A stretch of 62,974 nt of DNA from Polyangium sp. 15x6 (GTDB lineage Bacteria; Myxococcota_A; Polyangia; Polyangiales; Polyangiaceae), in the NCBI RefSeq assembly GCF_029960785.1, contig NZ_JASBQE010000072.1, forward strand, positions 1-62,974. The letters are read 5' to 3'. Below, one piece after another: positions 43,910 through 54,034 of this stretch. The notes beneath the pieces are model-generated. The model did no database searches. It had not been told where the DNA came from and was given only the letters and a program-made list of their open reading frames with translations. A program made the translations under genes and the position numbers. Numbering within the stretch: the first letter of the stretch is position 1; each line of letters begins with the position of its first letter.

Positions 43910-45352
43910 ATGTCGATTCGACGCTGCCTATCCTTCGCGCTGACGATCCTTGGTTCCCTGTTGGCGACGGGTTGCACGGAAGAAACCGAGCCCGTCACCT
44001 GCGCAACGGAAGATCAACAGGGCGGCGTATGCCGAGGTGTCCCCGCAACGGGGGCTTGCAATGCTGACGCGTCAACCACGGACATCACGTGTTCAAAGAC
44101 GGTCGAGGTGGACGACGATGGGGAGCTCGGCTCCGCGATCGACGCAGCCACGGCCGGCACGTGCATCGTGCTCGGCGCGGGGAGTTATGGCGCCGTCGTG
44201 TTGCCGGGAGGCGTCAGCCTCGTGGGGCCATGCGCCGACGAGGTGAAGGTCAAGGCGGTGACGGTCGCGGCTGGCGAGGGCTCGGTCCTTCGGGGCCTGG
44301 AGATCGGATCCGGCGGGCTTTCGCTCGACGGCGCGCAGGGCGTGCGTGTGGAGTCCGTTCGCGTGAACGGCGCGACGGCGGCGGCGATCAAGGTCCAGGC
44401 GGGAGCCGAGGTCACGATGGTCGGCTCGACGGTGCAAAACGGCGCCCTGTACGGGATCTTCGCGGACGACGGCGCCTCCGTGACGATCGAGGGAAGCGTC
44501 ATCCTGGGCCAGCAGGGCTCGGGCATCGCGACGACGTGCAGCGGAGGATGCGGCGCGTGCGCCGCGCGACCCAGTCTATCGGTCACCGACAGCATCATCC
44601 GCAATAACCACGTCGGTGGCGTCGACCTGTTCACGACGGATGTCGTGATGAACAACGTGGATATCCGAGGGACGCTTCAAGGCGAGTCGTTCATGACGTT
44701 CAAGGGCGGCGGCGGCGCTTCGATCGCGGCGTGCTCCACGGTGATCGAGGCGAGGAACCTGCGCATCGAGGACAACTTCGCGTACGGGATCTTGATCGAC
44801 GCTTCGACGGCGAGGCTCGGGGATCAGGACGATGCGGAGGACAGCGTCGTCATCCGAGGGAACAGCATCGGGATATGGGTTCAAAATGGCGCGGACGGCG
44901 GGGTCTCGGAGCTGCATAACGGCAGGGTCGAGAACAACAAGGGCGTCGGCCTGGGGATCAAGGGGGAGACGCAGGGGTTCATTTTCTGCCGTTCGAAGGT
45001 CGTGAACACGCTGGAGGACAACCTTCCCACGGACGGCGCGAGCAGCGAGCCGGTGGGTCATGGCATTGTGTGGCGGAACCAGGCGAGCGTGAAGCTCGAG
45101 GATGCGACCATCAGCGGGAGCAGTCGGGTCAGCGTGCTGATCGACGGGCCCATGGGCACGATGGGGAGCATGCCGAGCATTTTGAAGAACGTGACGCTCG
45201 GTGGAGGGGACGAACTGAAGGGGATCTGGCAGCAGAATTTGCCGGCAGGAGGGATGCAGCCGATGGTGGAGAATGCGCCGGCGATTCAGACGGATGTGGG
45301 GGAGAGGTTTTCGGTGCCGAGTGCGCCGAACCTGACGATGATCAGCCCGTAG
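43910..45352 (+). CDS. Parallel beta-helix lipoprotein
   Basis: 480 residues. The signal peptide SFALTILGSLLATGCTEE has lipobox ATGC. A short Cys-rich N terminus is followed by repeated beta-helix rungs (VRVESVRVNGATAAAIKVQA, VTIEGSVILGQQGSGIAT, VVIRGNSIGIWVQNG) of the right-handed pectin-lyase-like fold. No catalytic pectate-lyase residues were recognised, so a surface adhesin or binding protein is more likely than an enzyme. It begins 23 bp behind the CHAT gene and may be cotranscribed with it. It converges on the next, also beta-helical, gene. Confidence 0.8.
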   Translation: MSIRRCLSFALTILGSLLATGCTEETEPVTCATEDQQGGVCRGVPATGACNADASTTDITCSKTVEVDDDGELGSAIDAATAGTCIVLGAGSYGAVVLPGGVSLVGPCADEVKVKAVTVAAGEGSVLRGLEIGSGGLSLDGAQGVRVESVRVNGATAAAIKVQAGAEVTMVGSTVQNGALYGIFADDGASVTIEGSVILGQQGSGIATTCSGGCGACAARPSLSVTDSIIRNNHVGGVDLFTTDVVMNNVDIRGTLQGESFMTFKGGGGASIAACSTVIEARNLRIEDNFAYGILIDASTARLGDQDDAEDSVVIRGNSIGIWVQNGADGGVSELHNGRVENNKGVGLGIKGETQGFIFCRSKVVNTLEDNLPTDGASSEPVGHGIVWRNQASVKLEDATISGSSRVSVLIDGPMGTMGSMPSILKNVTLGGGDELKGIWQQNLPAGGMQPMVENAPAIQTDVGERFSVPSAPNLTMISP

Positions 45353-45362
45353 GGGGAGCGGA

Positions 45363-48224
45363 TCACGGGGGGGGAAGTGGCCCGGTCGGGTCGACCAAGG
45401 GAGTCGGCGGCGCGAGTCCCGCGCTCTTGGCGCCGCATTTCCCGGTGGGTTCGGGACACCCGCATGAATTGTCGCGGCTACCGTCGAAGGACCAGGTATA
45501 CCCGGCCTGGTCTTCCCCGTTCAAGTCGAACTTGTGACAGGTGAGGACGCTGGAGACGAGCTGGATGGATCCGCCGAAACTGGCGATGCCGGCGCGCGCG
45601 TTGCTATCCAATCGGGTTCGAGTTATTCCGACCGATGGTGGCAAGGCCGCCCACTTCGAAACGTTATCGACATCGGAGATCGCGACGATGCCGTCTCCAT
45701 ATTCACCGTAGTCGTTGGGCATGGTCCCGCGTACGAGCGTCGATTCGATTTTTGCCTCCGAGTTGACCACGAAGACGCCGGCTTCGTAATTCTTCTCGAT
45801 GAGCGAACCAATCACCCCGGCGTTTGCGCGCTGCCCGATGCTCGGGTGCATCTGCACCTGGATGCCTCTTCCGAAGGTGCCATCCGGATCGGGCCGCGTC
45901 TCACGCACCACCGTCGCCTCGATCTGGACATCCGATTCCGACACGAAGATGCCGAGGCCCTGGTTTCTTTCAATGAGTGACGCGCGCACGGTGATGCCGG
46001 TCCGTGCGACTGCGCCGGCGGATTGGACGGTGATACCTCCCCCTTCCTCCAACCCGTTTTCGCGTACCACGGTGGCCTCGATCAGGGCTTTCGCACCGGC
46101 CACGAAGATGCCCAGCCCATGGTTCTTCTCCACCACCGATGCCCGTACGGTGACTTCCGTAGGAAGCTCGACCTTGGCGACGCCCTGCACGTTGAGCCCT
46201 CGGCCCGGCTCCGTGTCTCCTCGGGGCAAGGTCTCGCGCACCACGGACGATTCGATCAACGCCTCCGATCCGTCGACGGCGATGCCGGTGTCGAGGTTCT
46301 TCTCGATGAGCGCTCCGCGCACGTGTAAACTCGCGCGCTGCCCTGCGTCGCTCTGCGCGTGAATCCCCAATCCCTCGTTGGTCGCATCGGGCTTCGTCTC
46401 GCGCATCACCGTCGACTCGATCTGCACATCGGACGCCCGCACGAGGGCACCGACTTCGAAGTTCCTCTCGATGAGGGATGCTCGCACCGTGACGTTCGAC
46501 CGATGCCCGGTTTCACGTCGGTTCACGGCCTCGATGCCATGCCCCAGGTTATCCCGCACGACCACCGCGTCGATGAGTCCATCTGCGCCCTCCACGATGA
46601 TCCCTGTCTTGCTGTTTTCATCGATGACCGATCCCCGCATCGTGATGCTCGCGCGCTTCTCTGTATCGATGTCGTCCGTTGCCTGGACTCCGATCCCGAA
46701 TTTGCCTTGTCCGTTGGGCAGGGTTTTACGCACCAAGGATGCTTCGATCAGAGCCTGCGAGCCGCCAACCAGGATACTCGCTTCATGGTTCCGATCGATG
46801 AGTGAGCGCACGATGGCCACGTTTGCGAACTCCCCGGTGTCGGACTCGGGAAGCGCCACGACGCCGAGTCCCGACAGCCCACTGGTGAGCGGCTGGGTCT
46901 CCCGCGCCACCGTCGCCTCGATGACGGCATCGGAGCCTCCGACATAGATGGCAACATCATGGTTTCTTTCGATGAGCGATCGAGTCACGGCGATCTTTGC
47001 CCGCGGCTCCGCTCCAAAAGCTTCCGCGAAGACACCAATCCCCATCACCCCATTCCCGTTGGGCTGCGTCTCCTCCACCACGGTCGCATCGATCAGCGCG
47101 TCCGAACCCCCCACGAGGATGCCCATCTCGTGATTGCGTTCGATGCGTGAGCCGCTCACCGTGACATTGGCCCGTGTCATTCCTTCAGATTCAGCATCGA
47201 TGCCTCTCCCGAACCTCCCACTGGTATTGCATGCCGTCTCTCGCACGACGGACCGGTCGACCGTGATCGTCGCCCCCTTCGCGTACACGCCCGCCACGGT
47301 TGCACGCTCGATGAGCGAATGTGCCAGCGTGACTCCCGCCAGGCTCGAGGGCGCATTCCGTGCGTCGATCGCACTGTGGCCCGTGTCGTGAATGCGAATT
47401 CGCTCCAGGATCACGCTGCTCGAGCCATTCACGGTGATGCCAGTATTCGGTCCCGTGATCGAGGCCCCTCGCAGCTCGCTCGCGTCCGCAGCGCTTCCTG
47501 AGATCGTAATGACCGCGGCCTTGCTGACCCCCTTGATCTCCACCGTCTCCGGGCACCTGCCCCAGACCTTCACCGCCTTGCCCTGGATGGTCACATCTTC
47601 CGTATACGTACCCGCAGCCACCGCCACGATCGCCCCCGTCGCCGCCGCCGTCACCCCCGCGTTGATCGTCTTCCAAGGCTTTTCCTGCGACCCATCGCTG
47701 TCATTCAGCGGATACGCCGCATTCACGAACTCCGTCGCCCCATCGACCGGAATGTCCCCCCAATCCCCATCCCCGCACGGCGCTACCTCACGACAAACCG
47801 TATCTCCCGGCACCGCCATCATCCCATCGGGACAAGGATCCGCCGGCAGAATCGCCTCACACCCTCGATTGCCATCCGCCACGAACCCCGGCGCGCACAT
47901 CTCGGGCGGAATCCCCGCCGGCTCGCACCCTCCCCCTTCCTTCTCCATCTCCCCCGGCGGGCACGCCATGTCCGGCGGCAACCCTGCCGGCGCGCATCCG
48001 CCCCCCGCCATTTCCCATTCCCCCGGCGGGCACGTCATGTCGAGCGGCAGCCCCGCGGGCTGGCACCGTCCATCCTCGAGCAACATCTCTCCCGCCGGAC
48101 AGGTCTTCGGCGGCGCAGGCGCCGCAGGCGCACCCGGTTCGTCCGAGCAGCCCCCGAACGCGAACAGCACGAACAGCAGCGTGAACAGCAAATCCCTCGA
48201 AATTGGACGCCTCATCCACGGCAT
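45363..48224 (-). CDS. Large repetitive beta-helix lipoprotein
   Basis: 953 residues. The signal segment DLLFTLLFVLFAFGGC is lipidated. Then come about four Cys repeats like CPPGEMEKEGGGCEPAGIPP and a DUF1565-like start (SQEKPWKTINAGVTAAATGA). About eleven beta-helix repeats of 45-55 residues follow, each with a core like SLIERNHEMGILVGGSDA then IDATVVEETQP. A CGCPEPTGKCG end closes it. Probably a long, rigid surface protein. The start MPWMRRPIS is preceded by GGAG; ATGs at 48236 and 48215 are alternatives. Internal repeats make the gene prone to length variation. Confidence 0.85.
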   Translation of the reverse strand: MPWMRRPISRDLLFTLLFVLFAFGGCSDEPGAPAAPAPPKTCPAGEMLLEDGRCQPAGLPLDMTCPPGEWEMAGGGCAPAGLPPDMACPPGEMEKEGGGCEPAGIPPEMCAPGFVADGNRGCEAILPADPCPDGMMAVPGDTVCREVAPCGDGDWGDIPVDGATEFVNAAYPLNDSDGSQEKPWKTINAGVTAAATGAIVAVAAGTYTEDVTIQGKAVKVWGRCPETVEIKGVSKAAVITISGSAADASELRGASITGPNTGITVNGSSSVILERIRIHDTGHSAIDARNAPSSLAGVTLAHSLIERATVAGVYAKGATITVDRSVVRETACNTSGRFGRGIDAESEGMTRANVTVSGSRIERNHEMGILVGGSDALIDATVVEETQPNGNGVMGIGVFAEAFGAEPRAKIAVTRSLIERNHDVAIYVGGSDAVIEATVARETQPLTSGLSGLGVVALPESDTGEFANVAIVRSLIDRNHEASILVGGSQALIEASLVRKTLPNGQGKFGIGVQATDDIDTEKRASITMRGSVIDENSKTGIIVEGADGLIDAVVVRDNLGHGIEAVNRRETGHRSNVTVRASLIERNFEVGALVRASDVQIESTVMRETKPDATNEGLGIHAQSDAGQRASLHVRGALIEKNLDTGIAVDGSEALIESSVVRETLPRGDTEPGRGLNVQGVAKVELPTEVTVRASVVEKNHGLGIFVAGAKALIEATVVRENGLEEGGGITVQSAGAVARTGITVRASLIERNQGLGIFVSESDVQIEATVVRETRPDPDGTFGRGIQVQMHPSIGQRANAGVIGSLIEKNYEAGVFVVNSEAKIESTLVRGTMPNDYGEYGDGIVAISDVDNVSKWAALPPSVGITRTRLDSNARAGIASFGGSIQLVSSVLTCHKFDLNGEDQAGYTWSFDGSRDNSCGCPEPTGKCGAKSAGLAPPTPLVDPTGPLPPP

Positions 48225-48443
48225 GGCTTTCTCCATGGCCACAGGGAAAAATAGGCCATGCGCGATCGTACCATGGGGTCCACCTGAACCGCGAAGCTCA
48301 CAATCGAAGACGCTCATGTCGTCGATGAAGTGCGAGCCGGCCCTCCTTTCCCGCCAGCGCCTCCGCTCCCGCGCCCGCTTCCGCTCCCCGCTTCACCTCG
48401 GGACACGTTCGGCGCTAAGGTCCGCCCAAAGGAACGACCCCGT

Positions 48444-49868
<1,425 letters not shown>

Positions 49869-49911
49869 GAGATCGGGGCACGGCGCGCGCGGGTCGTAGT
49901 ATCCTCGTGTC

Positions 49912-50613
49912 ATGCCCCCGTCCTCTGGCTCGAACCAGTTTGCCCCCGGCATCCACCACGTCGACTGGCCCGTCGTCGCGGACGAGGAGCGGCTCCCGCG
50001 CGATCCGATGGAGGCGCTCGACAAGCTCACGCAGTTGAACGGTTCGAGCCCCTCGGCGAGCGCACACGCGTGCGGCGCGGTCTCGCTCGTGGGCGCCATG
50101 CTCGCGACCTCGGGCTACAGGGGGCTCGTCGATCTCGCCGAGCGGATCGCGGACGAGCTCGACGACGAGAAGCGCGCCGAGCTCACGCGGCTCGCGCAGG
50201 CCATCACGAGCGGCGGCCCCGACGCGACGTACGGCGCGCTCGCCGATTACGCGCTCCTGCTCTACCGGCGTTACCGCGGCATGGACGGCGGAATGGAGTA
50301 CCGCAAGCTGCTCCACCTGATGCAACGCGCGGGTTTTTCGCCGCCGCGCCGCCCGAACGACGACGACCTCGCGCGGACGCTCGATCGCAGTTGCGAATGC
50401 TGGCCCGCCAAGATCTCGATATTCGGCGACGAGGGCGACCACTGGATCCTCGTCGGCCGCGACACGCGCGGGCTCTTCGTGTTCGATCCCTATCCGCGGG
50501 ACGACGGAAGCCAGATCATCCGCCCCGGCGAAGCCGACTGGAAGCGTTACGTGGACGCCATCGGAAAGGACGAAGCAGGCCGGAACACCATTGGCTTCTT
50601 GCCGGCCGAATGA
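49912..50613 (+). CDS. Protein with a possible papain-like (C39-type) Cys-His-Asp arrangement
   Basis: 233 residues, no signal peptide, no family recognised. Cys54 in SAHACGAVSLVGAML, His177 in GDEGDHWILVGRD and Asp192 in FVFDPYPRDDG have the order and local sequence of C39/papain-like cysteine peptidases, and the middle is helical. This is a pattern match only. It follows the M20 gene by 43 bp and could be cotranscribed. A peptidase, an effector or a structural relative are all possible. Confidence 0.6.
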   Translation: MPPSSGSNQFAPGIHHVDWPVVADEERLPRDPMEALDKLTQLNGSSPSASAHACGAVSLVGAMLATSGYRGLVDLAERIADELDDEKRAELTRLAQAITSGGPDATYGALADYALLLYRRYRGMDGGMEYRKLLHLMQRAGFSPPRRPNDDDLARTLDRSCECWPAKISIFGDEGDHWILVGRDTRGLFVFDPYPRDDGSQIIRPGEADWKRYVDAIGKDEAGRNTIGFLPAE

Positions 50614-50642
50614 CGGGCGCCGATGGCGCTTGACAAGCGAGC

Positions 50643-50952
50643 GTCGCGCCGGGGCGCTGCCCCGGACCCCGCGGGGGCTGTTCGCCCCTCGACCCGAACC
50701 AGCGCAAACGCTGGACCATTTGGGGAAGAACTGCGCGATGCGCAGTTCTTCCCACAGGCCGGTGGCAAGACCGCGAAGGTTCGCTTCACGCCGTCGGCGT
50801 CATGCTTGGCCGGCAGGATCGTCGCCGGTCTTGCCTCGGCCCGTTCGATGAACTGCGCGTTGCGCAGTTCATCGACCCCGGGTCCAGCGCTTGCGCTGGT
50901 CCGGGTCCAGGGGTGGACAACCCCTGGTCGGGTCCGGGGTGAAACCCCGGCG
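50643..50952 (+). repeat. Palindromic structured intergenic repeat, copy 5 (A to B orientation)
   Basis: Arm A is 50643-50752, the middle 50753-50845 and inverted arm B 50846-50952. Stem 4 extends to GGGAAGAACTGCGC-GAT-GCGCAGTTCTTCCC. Stem 3 of arm A is CCAGCG-CAAA-CGCTGG. The outermost B stem is CCGGGGT-GAA-ACCCCGG instead of CTGGGGC/GCCCCAG, again paired changes. Arm A starts 29 bp behind a stop, and the B end abuts the TAG of the convergent gene. Confidence 0.9.
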
Positions 50953-51393
50953 CTACGCCGTGGACTGCACACGCGCGGGGCGGGGCGGCTCTTTCGCCAG
51001 CCAAAACAGCAACACCCCCGCTGCGACGAGCGCCACGTCGCGCAGCACCGTCAACATCGTCACGGGCCCTGATCCCTCACCGAAGCAGCCGCACGTGATG
51101 TTCACGCCGCGCGCGACCACCGATGCCACGGCCACCGTGAAGACCCCGAGCACCAGCGTGGAGGCGAACGCGCTGGCGCGCATCCATGGCCGCGGGGCTG
51201 CGAGCAGCGCGAGGCCGAGGACGATCTCCACGGTCGGCAGCGTCGCCGCGAGCAGCGGGGCGAGATCCGGCAGGAGCTGGTAGTTGTGGATCTCCAGCGC
51301 GAACGAGGTCGGGTCGTAAAACTTGAGCGCGCCGGCTGCGACGAACATGCCGCCGAGGCCGAGGCGCAAGAGCCAAAGAAGCGCGGTCTTCAC
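50953..51393 (-). CDS. MauE/DoxX-like membrane protein
   Basis: 146 residues with four membrane helices: LLRLGLGGMFVAAGALKFYD, LLAATLPTVEIVLGLALLA, ASTLVLGVFTVAVASVVARG and LRDVALVAAGVLLFWLA. The NITCGCFGEG segment before the last helix is typical of MauE-type proteins, which assist thiol-disulfide or quinone chemistry in the membrane. The GTG start overlaps the stop of the rhodanese-like gene. Both probably handle sulfur or redox chemistry together. Confidence 0.8.
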   Translation of the reverse strand: MKTALLWLLRLGLGGMFVAAGALKFYDPTSFALEIHNYQLLPDLAPLLAATLPTVEIVLGLALLAAPRPWMRASAFASTLVLGVFTVAVASVVARGVNITCGCFGEGSGPVTMLTVLRDVALVAAGVLLFWLAKEPPRPARVQSTA

Positions 51394-51926
51394 GGGCTCG
51401 GCTCCTGCTTGTGGGTGATGGCGCAGCCGGGGCACGGGCCCGAGGCGCACGCGAGGCCTTCCTGTTCCCAGGCCGAAAAGCCGCCGCGCAGGACGCGCAC
51501 GTCCATCTTCAGCCCGCGCCGGCGCAACGTCTCGGCCACCTCGTAGGCCTCCTCCGTCGACTCGCCGTACACCACGATCGTCTTCGCGTGACCGAGCTCC
51601 TTCATCGCCACCTCGGCGCCGCTCGCGGTCGCGTCGCATGGCAGGTGGATCGCGTCGGCCACGTGCCCGGCTGCGAAGCCTTCGGCCGTGCGCGTGTCGG
51701 CGAAGAGCGTGCCTGGCTGCCCGCACAGGGTCGAGGCCTCGCGCGGCGTCATCTCGATCACGGGCGTCTCGTCGGCGGCGGCCACGGTGCAGGCCGTGGG
51801 CGGCTCGAAGCCGACGAGGGCGACGCCTGCGGGCCGCGCTGCGTTGATCCCGAGGCCGAGCACGGCGCCTCCCAGGAGCAGCGCTGCCGATCGGAACAGG
51901 AGGGGTCGATCGAGCCCGGACGACAT
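51390..51926 (-). CDS. Membrane-anchored rhodanese-like protein lacking the catalytic Cys
   Basis: 178 residues. An N-terminal hydrophobic helix (AALLLGGAVLGLGINAA) is followed by a rhodanese fold: LFADTRTAEGFAAGHVADAI is the standard start, and VRVLRGGFSAWEQEG the standard end. The active-site loop reads IVVYGESTEEAYEVA, with Gly where sulfur-carrying Cys should be, so sulfurtransferase activity is doubtful. A terminal CASGPCPGC provides three other cysteines. It overlaps the MauE-like gene. Confidence 0.82.
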   Translation of the reverse strand: MSSGLDRPLLFRSAALLLGGAVLGLGINAARPAGVALVGFEPPTACTVAAADETPVIEMTPREASTLCGQPGTLFADTRTAEGFAAGHVADAIHLPCDATASGAEVAMKELGHAKTIVVYGESTEEAYEVAETLRRRGLKMDVRVLRGGFSAWEQEGLACASGPCPGCAITHKQEPSP

Positions 51927-52067
51927 CCTCCCGCGAAGCTAGCGCGGAAGCGGCGAGGAGGCGAGGTATGCTGCGGCGCGTGGGTGCGGGTTGTCTTCAT
52001 TTCGCGCTTCCCATCTCCTCGCATCCCGGGTGATCATGGCCGCGCTCGATCGACCCCGAGGCCCCGG

Positions 52068-53333
52068 ATGAGCGATCCCATCGCAGCGCGCAAAGGCGAT
52101 CATCACCTCTGTTTGCAGCATGTCGGCAAGGACATCTTGCCTGCTTGCGCGACCACCATCCTCGTCGGCGGCGAGCCTGCGGCCCGCGTGACCGACCAGC
52201 TCGAGTGCACGGGCTCGCCGCCCGACGTCATCGGCATCGGCGAGCCCACGGTGCTCCTCGAAGGCAAGATGGCGGCGCGCTTCGGCGACGGCACGCTCCA
52301 CGGCGGGCTCATCGACGAGGGTTGTCCCACCGTCATCATCGGCAAGATGACCGCGGCGGACAAACGCATGCGCCTCATGGAGCGCTTGCGCCTCATCGAC
52401 CAGGCTCGGCAGCGCGCGGCTTCGATGCCGAACGGCCCCGAGAAGGATCGCCTCTCGAACGCGGCCGAGCGGCTCGCGCGGAACAACCGCTCGGTCGAGG
52501 ACGCGCGCCTCGTGAACGACGTCTACAGGACGAGCGGCGCGCCCGAGGGCTGGACGCGCCTCGGCCCGAACGATCTCCCGCCGGAGCTGCGCAACGCCGT
52601 CTTCCACGACGACAGCACCGGGTTTTACTCCGACCTCTACCGCTCCGACATCGACGGCAGCTACCGGCTGATCATGCGCGGCACGGAGTTCGAGACCTGG
52701 AAGCAGTGGGACGGCAACGACTGGCTCTGGGGCAACCTCTCGCAGGGCACGGGCTTCGAAGGCGCGCAGTACACGCAGGCCGTCGAGCTCTCGCGGCAGG
52801 TCGCCGCGGTCTACGGCAACAACGCGAGCATCGCCGGGCACTCCCTCGGCGGCGGCCTCGCCTCGGCCGGCTCCCTCGCCTCGGGCCTGCCGGCGAACAC
52901 GTTCAACGCCTCGGGCATCCACAACAACACGTACGACCGCTACGGGCTCGATGCTTCGCAGGCGAACGACCTCATCGACGCGTACCAGGTCGACGGCGAC
53001 ATCTTGACCTGGGCGCAGGAGCACTCGCCCATCTCCGGGCTGATGCCGGACGCGATCGGCAACCGGTACGGCCTGAACGCGGTGAACCAGAATCCGGACG
53101 GCAGCTTCACGGCCCGGCAGTGGCCACCGGAGCCGACGTTCGATCACCCGGACAGCGGCTGGGGGTATCTGAACCCGTTCGGCATGGCCCGGCGCACGAA
53201 GGACTGGGCGGCGGCGGAGATCGACCAGGAGAAGAAGCGGTTCGGCGAGATGATCGAGCGTCACAGCACGCACGAAGCCGGCATCGAGCAGCAAAAGAGC
53301 CAGGACATCGCAACCATTCAGGGGATGACGTGA
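52068..53333 (+). CDS. PAAR-domain lipase, putative type VI secretion effector
   Basis: 421 residues. The PAAR domain (1 to about 95) starts MSDPIAARKGDHHLC, with RVTDQLECTG, LLEGKMAARFGDGT and EGCPTVIIG, the cone that caps VgrG spikes. After a linker, an alpha/beta-hydrolase lipase domain has Ser259 in SIAGHSLGGGLAS within a class-3-lipase-like context (DGNDWLWGNLSQGTGFEGAQ). Such fusions deliver phospholipase activity into rival cells. The next gene overlaps by 4 nt and is the expected immunity protein. No VgrG or other secretion genes are in the window. Confidence 0.87.
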   Translation: MSDPIAARKGDHHLCLQHVGKDILPACATTILVGGEPAARVTDQLECTGSPPDVIGIGEPTVLLEGKMAARFGDGTLHGGLIDEGCPTVIIGKMTAADKRMRLMERLRLIDQARQRAASMPNGPEKDRLSNAAERLARNNRSVEDARLVNDVYRTSGAPEGWTRLGPNDLPPELRNAVFHDDSTGFYSDLYRSDIDGSYRLIMRGTEFETWKQWDGNDWLWGNLSQGTGFEGAQYTQAVELSRQVAAVYGNNASIAGHSLGGGLASAGSLASGLPANTFNASGIHNNTYDRYGLDASQANDLIDAYQVDGDILTWAQEHSPISGLMPDAIGNRYGLNAVNQNPDGSFTARQWPPEPTFDHPDSGWGYLNPFGMARRTKDWAAAEIDQEKKRFGEMIERHSTHEAGIEQQKSQDIATIQGMT

Positions 53334-54034
53334 AGGACGTCGAGCGATTTGCCGCAGGTCTCGAGGGGATTCTGGGCCCGAGGCCGCCCGTTCCCCCCGC
53401 AAGCGAGGTGTTTCCGAGCGAGCGACTGCGCGAGGCCGCGGCCGCCGCCGAGCGCGGCGACGTGGCGACGCTGCGCGCGCTCGTCGCGCGAGGCGCGGAT
53501 CTCGACGAGATCGCGCCTTCGGACGTGAACCTGCTCATGTACGAGCTCGTCGCGAGGAACGAGGTCGCCGTGCGGGCCTTGCTCGCGGCGGGCGCGAATC
53601 CGAACGTGCTCACGAAGATCGGCACGTCGCCGATGCTCGTGGCCGCGACGAGCCCCGATCCTCGCTTCCTCGTCCTCTTGCTCGACAACGGCGGCGATCG
53701 GAACCTCGAAAACCAGAAGGGCGTTCCCCTCGCCCACCAGGCCCTGAACTTCGGGCAATGGCAAAACCTGGGGATCTTGTTCGATCGCGGCGTCCCCGTG
53801 GACGTGAAGAACAAGATGGAGCAGACGCCCGCGCTGCGGCTCGCGTATCTCAATCGATACGACGAGGTGGACAAGCTCCTCGATCGCGGCGCCGATCCGG
53901 ACGCGAAAGATCAGGTCGGTTTGTCCGTCCGCAAGCTCGCGGAGAAGCCGATCCCGGCGGCGGATTCGCCGCTCGAGGGGTGGCGGCGCAAGGTCGCCGA
54001 GCGGCTCGGGATCCCGGTCGATCAGCCGAGGTAG
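53330..54034 (+). CDS. Ankyrin-repeat protein, putative immunity protein
   Basis: 234 residues from a GTG inside the effector stop (GTGA), showing translational coupling. Ankyrin-type repeats: LREAAAAAERGDVATLRALV, NEVAVRALLAAGANPN, DPRFLVLLLDNGGDRN, and NRYDEVDKLLDRGADPDAK. There is no signal peptide; the protein would act in the cytoplasm or reach the membrane otherwise. Ankyrin proteins paired with PAAR-lipases commonly neutralise them (family knowledge). Its 3' end overlaps the convergent RNA ligase gene by 13 nt. Confidence 0.8.
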   Translation: MKDVERFAAGLEGILGPRPPVPPASEVFPSERLREAAAAAERGDVATLRALVARGADLDEIAPSDVNLLMYELVARNEVAVRALLAAGANPNVLTKIGTSPMLVAATSPDPRFLVLLLDNGGDRNLENQKGVPLAHQALNFGQWQNLGILFDRGVPVDVKNKMEQTPALRLAYLNRYDEVDKLLDRGADPDAKDQVGLSVRKLAEKPIPAADSPLEGWRRKVAERLGIPVDQPR

